A stretch of 64,000 bases of DNA from Chaetoderma sp. LZ-2023a (GCA_034401795.1 CM067370.1:63575254-63639253), one strand, 5' to 3'; positions 1-12,050 are shown, counted from the stretch's first letter. Made by a program: numbers and translations. The notes: generated from the sequence alone by a model not told the origin.

Positions 1-987
1 GAGGCGTTCCTCTACAACCTCCACAACCTCAGATGTCCATCTTCACGGATGCATCGTTGACGGGTTGGGGAGCAGTATTGGACGATCAGTCAGTGTCAGG
101 GAAATGGGATCGGACCAATGCAGAACCATATCAATGTGCTCGAACTATTAGCGGTGGTATTGGCACTTCGAAAGTTTGAGAGTCTAATTCAAGACAAGAT
201 TGTCCTAATAAGGACAGACAACTCAACAGTGGTGTCTTATTTGAACCACCAGGGCGGGACGAGATCACCAGAGTTGTGTATGATGATTTGGAACCTTCTG
301 CTGTGGTGCCAAGAGAGGAATGTTATTCTTCGGGCAGCACACATTCCAGGAAGATTGAACGTCCTAGCGGATGCTCTCAGTCGAAGGACGGTTTGTCGTC
401 CGACGGAATGGCAGCTCAACCAGTCGGTAGCGGAGGTTCTATTCAAACAATGGTGCAAGCCAAATGTCGACCTATTTGCGATGAATCAAAACGCAAAGAT
501 GGTCACTTACGTGTCACCGATCCCAGACCCGCTAGCTCTAGCGGTAGACGCACTGGCGATAAGTTGGAAGGGAATGTACGCGTATGCGTATCCTCCAACA
601 ATTCTCATCCCAAAAGTTCTGGCAAAGATAAGAGAGGGGATGTGCCAAGTACTACTGATCGCCCCTTATTGGCCAGGCCGATCATGGTTTACGGATCTGC
701 TGGACCTTCTGGTCTGCAATCCAATCCCTCTTCCAGACAGAAGAGATCTAATCTCTCAGAACAGGGGTCTGTACCTTCACGACAGACCAGAAATGTTCAA
801 ATTGACTGCATGGATGTTATCAAGCAGCGTGCAATTGAGGGTGGCTTTTGTGAGCAAGCAGCGAAGTTGGTTGCTTCAGCCAGAAGAGGTTCAACCACGA
901 AAACATATAATTATAGAATCAACAAATTTGCAGAGTGGTGTGAGGGAAGAAATATTAATCCCTTTTCTGCATCTGTTCAACACGTAG
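1..987 (+). pseudogene. DIRS RT/RNase H ORF, C-terminal part (copy A)
   Basis: The reading frame open from base 1 encodes the start of the RNase H domain (TDAS followed by GWGAVL), then breaks near base 120, where a 2-base loss relative to copy B shifts the frame. The rest (118-987) reads VLELLAV, then RTDNSTVVSYLN, then HIPGRLNVLADALSRR, the usual core of a DIRS RNase H. It ends with a conserved C-terminal extension containing LALAVDALAISW and LLIAPYWPGRSWF. The frame overlaps the tyrosine recombinase ORF from about 276 onward, as is known for DIRS elements. In the intact element the protein would copy the RNA and degrade the RNA strand. The reverse transcriptase core itself lies outside the window. 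Confidence 0.85.
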
Positions 988-1831
988 CAGATTTTATCTG
1001 TCATTTATACGAAGTTGATAAACTTGTACCTTCAACCCTAGCAGCATATAAGTCTGCATTAGCTTCCGTCATTCCCAGTCTGGCCATTGAAGGAGTGGAG
1101 AATGACACCTTGAAGTTATTAAAGGAATGAGCAATCTGCGACCTAGACAGCCAATTCCTATCCCAGCATGGAATCTATCTCTTGTTCTACAGGTTTTAGG
1201 GCATGCTCACTTTGAACCGATTAGATCTATTGACATTAAACTGTTAACTATTAAATCAGTTTTCTTGGTTGCAGCAGCGTCAGCGAGAAGGAGAAGCGAA
1301 ATATATGCGCTTTCTGCCGAACAAGACTGTTTTGTCGTCACGGGTGAAGGTTTAAGACTACTTCCACGTCTTTGTTTCCTGGCAAAGAATCAGTCACTTA
1401 AATATCCAGGACAGCCGATCAATTTGCCAAGTTTAACTAGACATGACCTAAACTCTTCTGTTTGGTGTCCTGTCAGATGTCTGAAAATGTGTAAGAAACG
1501 TACTGATGAGTGGAGAGATGACCCGAAATCTCTGTGGTTATGTCTCAAAGCTCCTCATTTACGCGCCTCGAAAGATACTATTTCTCGTTGGATAGTTGAT
1601 GCTATTCAGATGTCGCACAAAATCGTTACAGGAAAGCAGATTGATCGTGCGAATGTCCATCAGGTCCGAGAACTAGCAGCATCATCGGCCCTTTATACGG
1701 GTGTCTTATTAGAGGAGATGATATCTGTAGCACAATGGCATGCCGAGTCGTCATTCACTGATTTCTACCTTCGCGACATCTCCAGCGCACTTAATCCGGT
1801 AGCCGTCGCCAATTTATCGAATCTAAACTAA
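276..1831 (+). pseudogene. DIRS tyrosine recombinase (copy A), one frameshift
   Basis: This ORF starts inside the RNase H ORF in a different frame, continues to 1130, and resumes at 1127 in another frame. The break matches a 4-base loss near 1110 when compared with copy B, where the same junction reads through. The first part has the SAM-like N-terminal region (ARRGSTTKTYNYRINKFAEW, then STLAAYKSALASVIPSL). The second part has the catalytic fold: the first arginine in ASARRRSEI, the H-x-x-R box in VHQVREL, and the tyrosine nucleophile in SSFTDFYLRD. The R-H-R-Y set is therefore complete, and the only visible lesion is the 4-base deletion. The enzyme would integrate the circular cDNA. Confidence 0.88.
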
Positions 1832-2423
1832 GCCACGTCCGACCACTACTTCGCACACATCACAAAGTCTTCCACTTACACTGAACAATCGCTATGCACA
1901 TGACTGAGTATGACCGTGGATTGGGCCAAGCTCCTGTGATGAACAAGAAAAGATCAAGCACTCAAAATGGTGAGTGTTTACATTAATTAAGTGACTATAA
2001 ATATGTTTACTTACAGTCGAAATACCAGACTGCTAAGGTGAATAGTCTGGTACAAGAGTATACTTATCCTCTCAAACAGACATTAAACTCATTCCAATTT
2101 GAAAATCTAATCGATATACTGATGTTTTTTCAAAATTAGAAGTTGTAGTAGCTTCTTTGCACTCTACTGGGCTGCCCTAGCTGAGACTTGGGGCTGACAC
2201 GGGTCTGGTGGGTGTTGCATCCCCATTGACAGCCGTCTGAATTTTGTGCGGACAAAAGAGGGGGGGAGCGCGGTCTAGACCATGGAAGTTTAGCACTCTA
2301 TGAGTCAGATGGCAGAACCCAAGCGTATGCCAGGGTTCTAGTCTCTTCACAACCTTCTCTGTTGGATGGTAGATGAGTGCTGGTTTGAGCCTCACCTCTT
2401 CCCACCGGCATTTCCTGGCTGTC

Positions 2424-2803
2424 GAAATCCAGAGTTTATCATAATAGTACATCTGGTAAGTATTATTCGAAGTAGAATAAAAAAAGCATCCGCTTTTGTT
2501 TCTACGAGAATTCTTAATACTTACCAGATGTACTATGGCCCAGCCTCAGCCGCCCCGCTGAGGTGAGGCTGAGCTGCTTTCGCTGTTTGCCAAGGCAAAT
2601 ATAAGACGAATCTGTCTGTGATTGGGAATTGACTCGGTACCTGCGGCTATGGTAATTCCCGGACACAGTATGGGCAGGACCAGGAGAGTGCGGAGTTTTT
2701 AATTGTTTATTTTGAGCTAGACTGGATAATAGACATTATCATAATAGTACATCTGGTAAGTATTAAGAATTCTCGTAGAAACAAAAGCGGATGCTTTTTT
2801 GAA
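2424..2803 (+). repeat. DIRS copy A internal complementary region and 3' terminal repeat
   Basis: Bases 2424-2490 read as the far end of the element (compare 34475-34515), and they run directly into the reverse complement of the near end (about 2490-2550). The terminal repeat follows at about 2600-2803 and ends in GAATTCTCGTAGAAACAAAA and a T-run. The segments 2490-2550 and 2745-2803 form an inverted pair around a GC-rich centre (GCCTCAGCCGCCCCGCTGAG). The layout matches the DIRS model in which an internal region is complementary to both termini and guides circularisation. Confidence 0.85.
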
Positions 2804-4570
2804 GCACCCACTGAACACGTTATTCACACAGATGGTACGTTGTTATCGGATCCTATTCAGACGCATTCAATGTTTTCTTATCTGATGCAGCAGACAATTT
2901 ATTAAAGCTGCAGGCTCCATATGAGTATAACAATACATGTCGCTTCCAAAATTTAATAACCCATATAGTAAATGAAAATATTCCCCAGAACACTTACTTT
3001 AGTATTCCAGAAGTAACTCGAGACTTTGTTGTAAAGCAGCTGAATACCTTTGACATAAATAAGTCAATAGGATTAGATAATCTGCCTCCCAGATTTTTAA
3101 AGATGGTCACATCCATAATTAGCTTGCCGTTAACCTATATAATTAATCTTAGTCTGTAACCTATGACCTTTCCAGAAAATTGGAAAGGGGCGAAAATCTA
3201 TATATAAAATTAGTGATGTAAACAATATTGAAAACTATCGGCCAATTTCTATTCTTCCTATTTTGTCTAAAATAATGGAGCGTCATGTTCACAGTCATGT
3301 TTTAAAATAAATATCAGTATAATTTACTTTGCAACAATCAGTCTGGTTTCCATAAATATCACTCTTGTGAAACAATTCTCCTCAAAATGCTTAATTCATG
3401 GATGAAAGCCATTGACGATGGAGAAATAACTGGAAATGTATTAATTGATTTTAGTACAGCATTTGACGCAATTGATCACCGTATATTAATTAAGAAATTA
3501 GAACTATAAATTTGATAATTCTGCACTTGAACGTTTTTTTCATATTTAAAAGGCAATGCGTTAGTAAATCTGGCATCTTAGCAGACCCTATGGCTGTTAA
3601 ATATGGTGTACCACAGGGATAAATATTAGGCCATATACTATTTTAAATCTTTATAAATTATCTCCCTTCCTGCATTACTCATTGTGATACTGATATGTAT
3701 GCTGATGACACAACTATCTATTTTAAATCAAACTGTGTCACTGAATTAACAAAATATTTAAATGATGACATGAAGGCAGTCAAGGAATGGTGCAATGATA
3801 ATCAAATTACTATCAATACAAACGAGACAAAATTGTTATTGATCGGATCAAGAACTAAACTTAAAGATTTCAGAGATGTCACCATCCAATATGACGGCAC
3901 AAATTTAACTGGGAGCACATGTGAAAAACTTCTAGGAGTCCATATAGATGACTCACTAGCATTCATAGATCATATCAATAATGTTGTTGAAAAGATATCA
4001 CATCTTTTGGGAATACTAAAGAACTATGCAAAAGGCCTATCACTTGATATTCGGTTAAAAATTATCAATTCATATTTTACCTCATTTTGATTTTTGCCTA
4101 CATGTGGGGAAACATTTGTAAAGAACATCAATTAGTCAAACTCCTAAAATTACAAAATGTGTAGCAAGAATCATCCTTTCTGAAAAATTTAGTACGCCCT
4201 CAAAAATCTTATTTAAAAAACTGAAGCGGATGTCAATACAGGAATGAAAACCCAGAGTATTTATCTAAATTGTTTATAAAGAGCTCAGATTCACATAATC
4301 GCAATTTGAGATCTGTTGAAAACATTCAGGTTCAAATTCTGTTCGCTAAAGGTGTTCTACATTCCTCTAGCTTTGCTGTAAAAGGGTCAAAATTATGGAA
4401 TTCCTTAAAAATATAACTTTGAACAGCCTCTTCCTTGACTGTTTTCAACTCGCAATATACGGCAGATCAACTAGGAAAATAAAGAAAAATTATGCTTTAA
4501 ATATCAGTCTGACAGAAGATCTTGTAAAATATATAAACATGCTTTATCCCTTCTACTTCTGAGCAGTCAG
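2804..4570 (+). pseudogene. Decayed non-LTR retrotransposon (Jockey/CR1-type RT)
   Basis: Fragments of a LINE reverse transcriptase lie in order on the plus strand: INKSIGLDNLPPRFLK at about 3055, ENYRPISILPILSKIMERHV at about 3225, QSGFH then LIDFSTAFDAIDHR at about 3340-3480, KYGVPQG at about 3598, and the catalytic MYADDTTIYF at 3695. The last begins a 131-codon open stretch (3695-4090) ending in the thumb region (CEKLLGVHIDD). A degenerate C-terminal tail follows (KLQ..VARIIL, WNSLK). There are many stops and frameshifts. It starts exactly where DIRS copy A ends, so its 5' part may lie before copy A, with copy A inserted into it. The family assignment is from motif order only. Confidence 0.82.
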
Positions 4571-5209
4571 ACTAAATTATTTAATTAAATAACATGATAC
4601 CTGGTATTCATTTTAAAGACTGGCTTTCCACAAGCAAAGATATAGCATCTTTGAGCAAGAGGGTTCTCAAAATGCACACTAGGCTTTCATCCACCAGTGT
4701 GTTAATAGCTTGATATCAGAGACAGCACCAGCATAAGTGTTAAAAGATTGTATATATTTGTATATTGTGTACATAAAATGTGTAAATATATTGTACATAT
4801 CAAAGGTGTGTATATAAATGTAAATAATTGTTAAGTATAGTCTGAAGGGAAATACCAGTTATTATGTAGCTGATCAGTTTACCTTTTTTAAATAAGGCTT
4901 AATATGGAGTCTATGATCAATAAGTTATGAAATTTTTCTCAATTTATTGATCTATACTTTACTATATTTTATTTGTTCATGTAACTTGTGTTACCGTTTA
5001 TCGTGACTTTGTTTTACAAGAATATATGCCTCTCATGTACTCCTTTTTACAGCTTTTACCTCCATAAGCCTTGCATTACTTTCATAGTCGGTTTATTTCT
5101 CCTTTTTTAAAATTCTTAGCCTACAGAAGGCTCTATTCAAACTGATTGTTTATTTTTCCACCATTTTTGGGTAACAATGGCTGTGTGCCCTTTATTCTCA
5201 CCTCATTTT
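4571..5209. other. AT-rich stretch without a recognisable gene
   Basis: No coding pattern, tandem repeat or clear inverted repeat was seen. Runs such as TGTATATTTGTATATTGTG near 4750 may be the 3' tail of the preceding LINE or simple AT-rich drift. Confidence 0.5.
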
Positions 5210-5910
5210 AATCTAGAGGCTTCTGCTTTGTTTTTGTTTGGCTTTATGCCTTATTTTTGCAATAATTTTTTGTTTATAGGTCCTTAAGTTGAGCAATAAG
5301 GTGGCTTCTGCCAAGTGCGATCGTTTGCACAGTAGTGAGTTTGCACTCCTGCTAAGAAATGTGAGATTTGCAAGGGGTGTCTTCGGCTTCGGATTCATTT
5401 TTCAAAGAAATTTCCGCTAAATCTTGCGTGACCTCTGATCCCTCCCCTTCTGCTGCTACTGAGGGAAATTCTGTTTCCTCTTCTAATCATGTTTCTAAAG
5501 CAGCAGAAGGGGTCAACTTCCATTACGGTTCCATCTAAAGATGCCATCATGGAACTTTTTGAAATTTTTGAGTCCTTTGCGACTGGCCTGACCAACTTGT
5601 TGGATGAAAGGATTAATACAGCGATAAAAGCTTCCCAACAGTCTAATTCCCCATGCGTCAAATGTTCAGACAGTTCGCCAGCAGAAGATAGCGGTGAACA
5701 TAAGCATCGTAATTGAAAATGGGTTAAACAGTGTTCACTCACGTCGCGACGAGGCTAGCCCTCCTAAAGGGAAGAAATTTAAAAAGAAGCAATCGGGAGC
5801 AACCAGTAAGTATCCAGCTTCCAGAAGCCATGTCAATCTTGGGATTGGGCACTAGTCATCAATATCCTCGTCATCATCGTTCCGTGCTTATTCCCGTATT
5901 GCGGGGATTA

Positions 5911-6350
5911 ATCAAGAAGAAACTTCCAGTGTTAGGCATTTTCGTGGTTATCAAAATTCCACTTCCGGTCATATTTCCGCTTCCGTTTTGCATACATCCG
6001 GTGATAGTTTAATTTCCAGTGTTAGGGATTTTTATGTTTATCAAAATTCCACTTCCGGTCACGTTTCTGTTTCCAGTTTGTCTACTTCCGGTGATAGTTT
6101 AACTTCCAGTGTTTTCCTGTTTATCAAAATTCCGCTTTTGGTCATGTTTCCGCATTCGGTTTGCATGCTTCCTGTGTTGAGTTACCTGCCGAGGTCAGGG
6201 ATTTTGTCAATTATCAAGATTCTGTTTCCAGTCATGCTTCCGCTTCTGATTCGCACGCTTCCCATGTTGCTTCTTATTCAGGTGTTAGGGATTGTTTCAA
6301 TTATCAGGATTCTATTTCCAGTTCCCTTTCCGGTGCTTCCCAGGGTTAGA
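5911..6350 (+). repeat. Degenerate 90-bp (30-codon) repeats in DIRS E gag
   Basis: TCCGGTGATAGTTTAATTTC recurs at 5997 and, slightly changed, at 6087, a 90-base period. One translation gives SGDSL.SSV then FYVYQNSTSGHVS. Decayed units continue to about 6350. The period is a multiple of three, consistent with repeats that arose while the region was coding. Confidence 0.6.
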
Positions 6351-6359
6351 ATTTTACAA

Positions 6360-7290
6360 AATCCTATACTAGTCCTGTGGTAACCATACGAAACTACTAG
6401 TCTGCAAATAATTTTACACGTCCATTATTAATTTTAGTTATCATTAAATGTTCATTATAATGGCAGGCACGCATAATTTATGGTTCAAAAAGTTCCAGGT
6501 TGGGTGTCACTGCCCAACTATTAATCAGCTAGACACAAATGGCTCCTTTTCAAAGATTTTTATTTATGCGACTTAAAGATAAGAAAAAATACTATATACT
6601 AATTTGTACAAAAATGTCTCTAGTCTGTCAGACTAGTTTAGTCATGATGAGCACAAGTCCGTACAATTATTTACTAGTCTAGGACTAGCGGAATAGTGTG
6701 AAATTCGAACCTTGCTTCTGTTTCCAGTTTGGATCATGTGTAGATACTTCCTCTGCTTCCGGTTCCCATGTTATTTCTGCTTCCTGTCTTCCTAGGTCTT
6801 CCACTTCCTGTTATTTATGTCCTTCCTCTTCCTCTTCTTTGGTGATAGTAGGTTGACTCGGTTCGCGTAAGTTGGGATCTTCCTCAGCTTCCGGTTTCCT
6901 TGTTTTTTCTGATTGCGGTTCCTGTGTTTTTCCTTCCTCTTCTGGTTTTCCGTTAATTTCGGCTTCTCCTCTTCTCACTCTTCCATTCATTCTCCTAGAG
7001 TTCACTTTACTATGCCGTGTAGTTCTGTAGCATCTCTGTCCTTTTTCCTCTCAGAATGTTTCTTCGCCTGACACTCTTTTTCGTGCTAAGAATCATTCCT
7101 CTTCTATTCGACCTCCTGGTTTTTCTCCTCATACTCCTGATTTGAAAGCTCAGTCTTTTCCCCAGAATGAGGTTCTTTCGTGTGATCAGTTTTCTAGTTC
7201 TTTGTATTCTGTTAGCTCAAGAAAATGGTGAATTGATTCCGGCCCCGGTGCTTCACACGCTTGCTGCTGTTGCCATAGGTTGTTAAAATA
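6360..7290. other. Low-complexity, Ser/Pro-like remnant within DIRS E
   Basis: The stretch is rich in CTTCC/TTCCG/TTTCC motifs on the plus strand (about 6700-7180), probably the continuing Ser-rich gag linker, after about 300 bp of AT-rich DNA (6380-6700). No intact gene was seen. Confidence 0.4.
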
Positions 7291-7464
7291 GTTTGGTTTC
7301 CGCTCCTTCCTTTGGTCAGGATGCCTTTGCATATGTTCTCAAAAGTTTAATTATGGAAGAGTCTGCTCGCATCAAAGCTGCAAAGGAAATTCATTCCAAA
7401 ATTTTGAACATCAGGTCCTTTGACAATCCGAGTGCATGGATTCCTAACAAGAAATCTAAGATCA

Positions 7465-7975
7465 TGCCAACATCCGTCAAAGAATGTGCCTACCAATCGC
7501 TGGTCAGACCAAAAATTGAATACGCTTCAACAGTCTGGGATCCACCAACATGTGACCTGAAAAAACAACTTGAAGCCGTACAAAGGAAGGCTGCAAGGTT
7601 TGTACTAGGTCGCCCAGTGTACCTCTATCCGAGGGAGTGTCTCGGCAATTATGAACCGACTGGGATGGGAAAGCCGTGCACAATGGCGAATGAAGTCCAA
7701 TGTCATCTTCATGTACAAGATCCTGCATGGGCAAGTAGCTATACCAACAGAATACCATCCTAAGTGGGCCAACGTAAACACCACCAGAGACTGTCACCCA
7801 CTGAAGCTACAGCAATATCAGACAACAGTTAACCAGTACCATAACTCATTTCTACTGAGAACTGTACCAATATGGAACATCCTGGCTGAAGAAACAATCA
7901 CCGCCACGGATGTAGAGATATTTAAGACCTACATCCGTGAGACGACATTCTAAGACCGAACGAGACGATGTAAAT
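7465..7975 (+). pseudogene. LINE 3' end (RT C-terminal domain), 5'-truncated
   Basis: Two overlapping frames give the typical C-terminal region of Jockey/CR1-type LINEs: LVRPKIEYASTVWDPPTCDL and AVQRKAARFVLGR, then after a frameshift LGWESRAQWRMK, FMYKILHGQVAIPTEY and YHNSFLLRTVPIWNILAEE. No reverse transcriptase catalytic core is present, so the copy is strongly 5'-truncated, as is usual for LINE insertions. It lies within the gag region of DIRS copy E and so inserted after that element. It is a different family from the LINEs at 2804, 10568, 21004 and 47492. Confidence 0.8.
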
Positions 7976-8689
7976 AGTGTACATACAGTTTTTAAATGGA
8001 TCAATGGACAATTTTAAACTTGCGGACTTTGAAACCCAGCCATGTTTACGAGGCCTGCACCTAGGCGTGATGTCCATTAGGATTTTGCCTAGTATTCGTA
8101 CAGATACAGACAAAAGAGATTCTTCCTTTGTCAGGAGCCCTAATTCTTCCCCGAAGAGGAAGTTTCAAGCCGGATGAGTTCGGGGCTTATCCATCCAGTG
8201 TTCACCTACTCGTAGTAGGTCTAAGGATAGGTTTTTGAATTCTGATCAGTTTGAATCCATTCCTTCCAATAGGCAGAGCTTGCAGTATCGTCTTGCTCCT
8301 TCATCCTCTCAGTTTAGAGGAAGATTGTCTGCCCCTGTAGCCTTTAGATCGAGATCGAGGTCGTTCCTTTTTTCATGGCTCTCAGGGGAACAAGGGTTTG
8401 AAAGTCTGATCTCCCACCCCCTCCCGGGATAAGACCAACCTTTTCCCATCAATGTCTTCCTCCTCTAGTCCCTCCATTAGTGAATCCTCATGTGTGGTAC
8501 CTTTTACCCAGTTTGCCAATTGGAGGGCGCCTTTCTCTGTTCTGAGAGAATTAACAACCCCTCATTCAGAATGCCTGGCTGGTGACTCACATTTGCTGGG
8601 TATATGCACCAAATTAGATTCAAGGTTCCCCCTCCTTTTTCTGTCACCAAGATGGACTCTAGTCCCTTCTGATCATGGGAAACTGCTAG

Positions 8690-10291
8690 CTTTAGAGGAA
8701 GAGCTAGAGTCCCTGATCGAGACGTGCACAGTGGAGAAAGTATTTTAGTGGAACATAGATCCAGGCTATTATTCCATGATTTTCCTAATACCCAAGAAAA
8801 CAGGGGGCTGGTGACATCATAAATCTCGAACTTGAATTTGCTCATTCTTACTCCCAAATTCAAGATTGAGACGATTTCATTGATTATTTCAATCACTGAC
8901 CCTAGAATGTCAATAGATCCAAAAGATGCATACTTTCACTTCCTCATTTCAGGAAGTTCATAAGGTTCACATACCAGGGCCGAGTTTGGCAGTTCCGAGC
9001 CATGCGCTTCGGCTTGACCACAGCTCCCTTCCTTTGTATTCATCTAGTTTCAGCTGTGGCAGCAATTCTTCATCGTCAGTCCATCCATCTTCACGTCTAT
9101 ATAGATGATCAGTTGCTAAAAACAAATTCTTGTCATATTGTAGAAGGCATCATTCCAAAGGTTTCCCACTTTCATGCGATCTAGGTTGTATTTTAAATCT
9201 TCAAAAGTCAAATCTGGTTCCTTCCCAAATTTTCACACATCTAAGGGGTAAAATTTGATCTGGTTCAGGGCATCATTGTCCCCACAGACTCTTGGCTGGA
9301 TGACATTTAATTTGCAATGTCCTTCCTTTCCAAGAACGTTTCGGTGAAGGCCAGGTTTTTTCTAAGTGTCTGGTCTCATGGTCAGTGTGGAAAATGTTAT
9401 TCCCTGGGCAGCACTGATGAGCAGACCCTTCCAAGTTTACTTGATGTCTCTGTGGAAGCTATCAATAGACCCTAAAGACAAATCTATTCCAATCTGGGGG
9501 CCTCTTATACCTCATCTAAACTTTTGGATGGATCAGTCTCTTCTGTTGAAAGGGGTTCCCTTGAAAAAATCATCCCCCAGAGTGATTATTTTAGCAGATG
9601 CCTCACAGGAGTGGGGGGGGGTGGGGTGGTTGGTCTGGAATTCCCTTTCAGTATCAGGTCACTGGTCCCTGGTCCCTGAAAGAAGCATCAGCCCACATCA
9701 ATGTTCTAGAGATGTGGGCTGTGAAGAACACCCTTCTTCATTGGTCCGAGAAGCTGAAAGGACAAAAGATTTCTATCAGGTCCAACAACTCAACATAAGT
9801 GGCTTTCATCAACAAGCAGGGGGGGACGAGTTCTTCAATTCTTTGCATCAAAACATGGAATCTTCTTTGGTGTCAGAGAAATGAGTTGTTTCTAGTAGCA
9901 AGTCATGTCCCAGGCAAATTGAACTTTCTTGCAGATCAACTGTCCAGGCCGAGCAAACCGAGTGGCATCTCAAGACATCAGTAGTCAAGTCGACTTTCTT
10001 CTCTTTGGTCGCCCCCACATAAACCTTTTTGTGACAAGTCCCAAAGCCCAGATGTCCACATTCCTGTCTCCTTTTCCAGAGGCTCAAGCTCTGGCAGTGG
10101 ATGCCCTGTCTCAGTCCTGGACAGGGATGTCAGCATATGCTTTCTCGGCGACCATTCTGGTTCCCTAGTTTTAAAGAAAGTCAAGGAGCAGGCTTGCAAG
10201 ATTCTTTTGATCCCCACCCTTTGGCCCAGGAGGAGTTGATATGTGGACCTGCTCGATCTGTTAGTGGACATACCTCGTCATCTTCCAATTT
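8690..10291 (+). pseudogene. DIRS copy E reverse transcriptase/RNase H
   Basis: After ALEEELESLIETCTVEKV (8690-8745) the frame gives PGYYSMIFLIPKKTGGW, the DIRS finger motif. About 160 bp further on come MRFGLTTAPF (9002) and the catalytic HVYIDDQLLK at about 9090. RNase H motifs follow: VIILADASQEWGGVGWLVW (about 9576), SAHINVLEMWAVKNTLLHW (about 9690), RSNNST, then ASHVPGKLNFLADQLSRP (about 9900) and the C-terminal SPKAQMSTFLSPFPEAQALA. The last part reads LLVDIPRHLPIYP and stops at the hAT-like insertion at 10300. Many frameshifts and stops are present; the YIDD box is unchanged. Confidence 0.82.
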
Positions 10292-10567
10292 ATCCAGAGT
10301 AGGGTGACAAAATTCCCGGAAATTTTGAAGATGGTAAATTTCCACTGGAATTTTGAAGAAATATTGGGAATTTTCAGGGAATTTTGGGAAACATCAGCAA
10401 CGTTATTTTCCTAGTTTTAAATACATATACCAACATGCTACAAGCATTTTAACTTGTATTCATAACACAACCTGATAGACTCCCTCTCGGCTCTCGAGGT
10501 GCTTGAGAGGTGAAAGGAAAACACATTTAATTCATGGAAATCTTAACACAACTGGCTAAGGAGAACA

Positions 10568-10970
10568 ATGTCAACTTTCAGTGGATTCCCCTCGCACTGT
10601 GGCATATCAAGAAATGACAAAGTTGATCAACTGGCTATGGAAGGGTCAAACAAGGAACAATTCAACCATGAGTTTGACTTTGAAGAACTGAAGCATATCA
10701 TTAAATCCACAACAACCACCAACAGGCAGCATAATGATGCAATACACAGCCTCAGTAGGGAGGATCAGACATGTGTCTTCAGATTGAGGACTGGTCACAA
10801 TCGTCTCAATGCACATCTTCACTGCCTTAAGATTACAGATTCTGCACTTTGTGAGTGTCAGCAGGCAAAAGAAACAAAGGAACATCTCTTGGAGCACTGC
10901 TTCTTAGGAGAAGCTTCTGGCCTGTTGAAGTATCTTTTGAAGAGATCAGAGGAGACAGAGATAGTTTGAT
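10568..10970 (+). pseudogene. LINE RNase H C-terminal fragment
   Basis: The 133-codon frame begins FSGFPSHCGISRNDKVDQLA, the last block of the RNase H domain found in I- and R1/Jockey-type LINEs. It continues with CVFRLRTGHNRLNAHLHCLK and a Cys motif CECQQAKETKEHLLEHCF, the typical tail after that RNase H. The upstream endonuclease and reverse transcriptase are missing. It lies inside the hAT-like element, so it was either carried as cargo or inserted later. The product would not be functional on its own. Confidence 0.75.
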
Positions 10971-11012
10971 GACCACTGCAGCTTCCATGCACCAAATATC
11001 GAAAACAGTAAT

Positions 11013-11071
11013 GCCGTGTTCTCGCTGGAGAGTTAATCGGGAATAACGCCATACCTCAGTGAGAACACGGC
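11013..11071. repeat. Short palindrome (11-bp perfect arms)
   Basis: GCCGTGTTCTC at 11013 is perfectly inverted as GAGAACACGGC ending at 11071, and the pairing extends imperfectly inward (GCTGGAG versus CTCAGTG). It looks like a very small MITE or fold-back element next to the LINE fragment. Confidence 0.65.
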
Positions 11072-11079
11072 CTAAGATT

Positions 11080-12050
11080 ACTGTCATGAGAAAGATAAAC
11101 GCAACAAGAAGATAACATGGTATTAGTGTTGAAGATTAGCAGGGCCCCCTAGATTTTAGGCTGGCCTACTAAAATTTCAAACTCACGAGCCCAGGTGGTG
11201 ACCTAAATTTTCAATCCATATTTTAAGATTGCGAACACAAAAAACATTTTATATATCTGCAGGTTGAACCAATATTAAGCGTGAAAACGTCTTTAACACT
11301 TTGTACATTAATTAGTAAATCCTAAATTATTATATCATGTATTTCTAAATGTTGGACCCTATGCGACGGAGAAGCAAATGTAATGATAAAATTGGGACCT
11401 TGAAAAATTGTCTGGCATGGTCCCCATAAGTTTTGCTTTTAGGTGCCCAGGTGACTGGTGCAAAGGCTAAACCTTCATCACTGTTACACCTTAGATGTAG
11501 TTACAACCTGATTAAACACTTGTTGTCTAAGATGACATTCTTGATTTATTAATCTGTCAGCTGCTACATGATTGTCAATTCTTAGATACCCATTCCACTA
11601 GAACAGACCATCATACATTTTGATTTCTCCCCACTTGATGTTAGTTACTTTGCTTGCCAACTTCAGGCTTGTATTCCTTCTTATTCAATGCTTGTTTTGG
11701 GGAAAAAGATGCATTTATCACTTGACATGCTCGGTGAGGTTATGTACATGTCATGTATGTATTTTCAACCATTGCCTTCTTGAGGATGATGCCCATGGTA
11801 CGCAAACCCATGATAATGTGTGAGAAGGTTGAGTCGATGTGCTGGTTGCACAGGACTTGTGTGTGGATATTCTGTGTGCTCCCAGGCAGCCTTCATATTC
11901 ACACCATTGCCAGTCAGTAAGGGTAATCTTTCTAATGACATTTTATGTAAGTTAAATCAGATAGCAATATATTTAACCTTATGATTATCTTGACAAAAAC
12001 AAAGCAAAATACTTATTTCATATTGTTATTGAAATAAAATATCAGTCTGT
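11080..12050. other. Non-coding interior of the hAT-like element
   Basis: AT-rich DNA without a recognisable transposase or other coding pattern on either strand. A 67-codon frame at 11620-11823 has no domain that I recognise. Confidence 0.4.

Larger units (their letters stand above)
1..2803 (+). mobile_element. DIRS-like tyrosine-recombinase retrotransposon, copy A (3' part)
   Basis: This is the 3' part of a DIRS-like element; the 5' part lies before the window. It holds the RNase H end of the reverse transcriptase ORF, an overlapping tyrosine recombinase ORF in another frame, about 600 bp of non-coding DNA, an internal complementary region (2424-2566) and a terminal repeat ending near 2803. 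The same order is seen complete in copy B (27805-34515, minus), which is closely similar throughout. DIRS elements use a tyrosine recombinase instead of an integrase and are thought to integrate from a circular intermediate. Copy A carries at least two frameshifts, so it is probably dead, but its recombinase keeps all the catalytic residues I can identify. Confidence 0.9.
5280..8430 (+). pseudogene. Degenerate gag-like region of DIRS copy E
   Basis: Reading in several frames, the region starts after TTTTTTGTTTATAG (a possible splice acceptor near 5280) with a Cys pattern AKCDRLH then KCEICKGC, comparable with the Cys-rich motif at the gag start of copies B, C and D. An acidic/hydrophobic stretch follows (5489-5716, DAIMELFEIFESFATGL), then Ser-rich repeats (5910-6350), and after a LINE insertion a Ser/Arg-rich tail (8100-8430, FVRSPNSSPKRKFQ). 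It is a structural (Gag-like) protein by position only. It is broken by many stops. Confidence 0.5.

Noticed and set aside
237-458. 73-codon minus-strand frame
   Set aside because: Antisense shadow of the RNase H/recombinase overlap.
2177-2566. 91-codon minus and 66-codon plus frames
   Set aside because: Lie in the non-coding 3' region and internal complementary region of DIRS copy A; equivalent frames in copy B are only partly kept.
5731-6383. Several plus-strand frames of 60-131 codons
   Set aside because: Different frames through the 90-bp Ser-rich repeats of the dead DIRS E gag, not separate genes.
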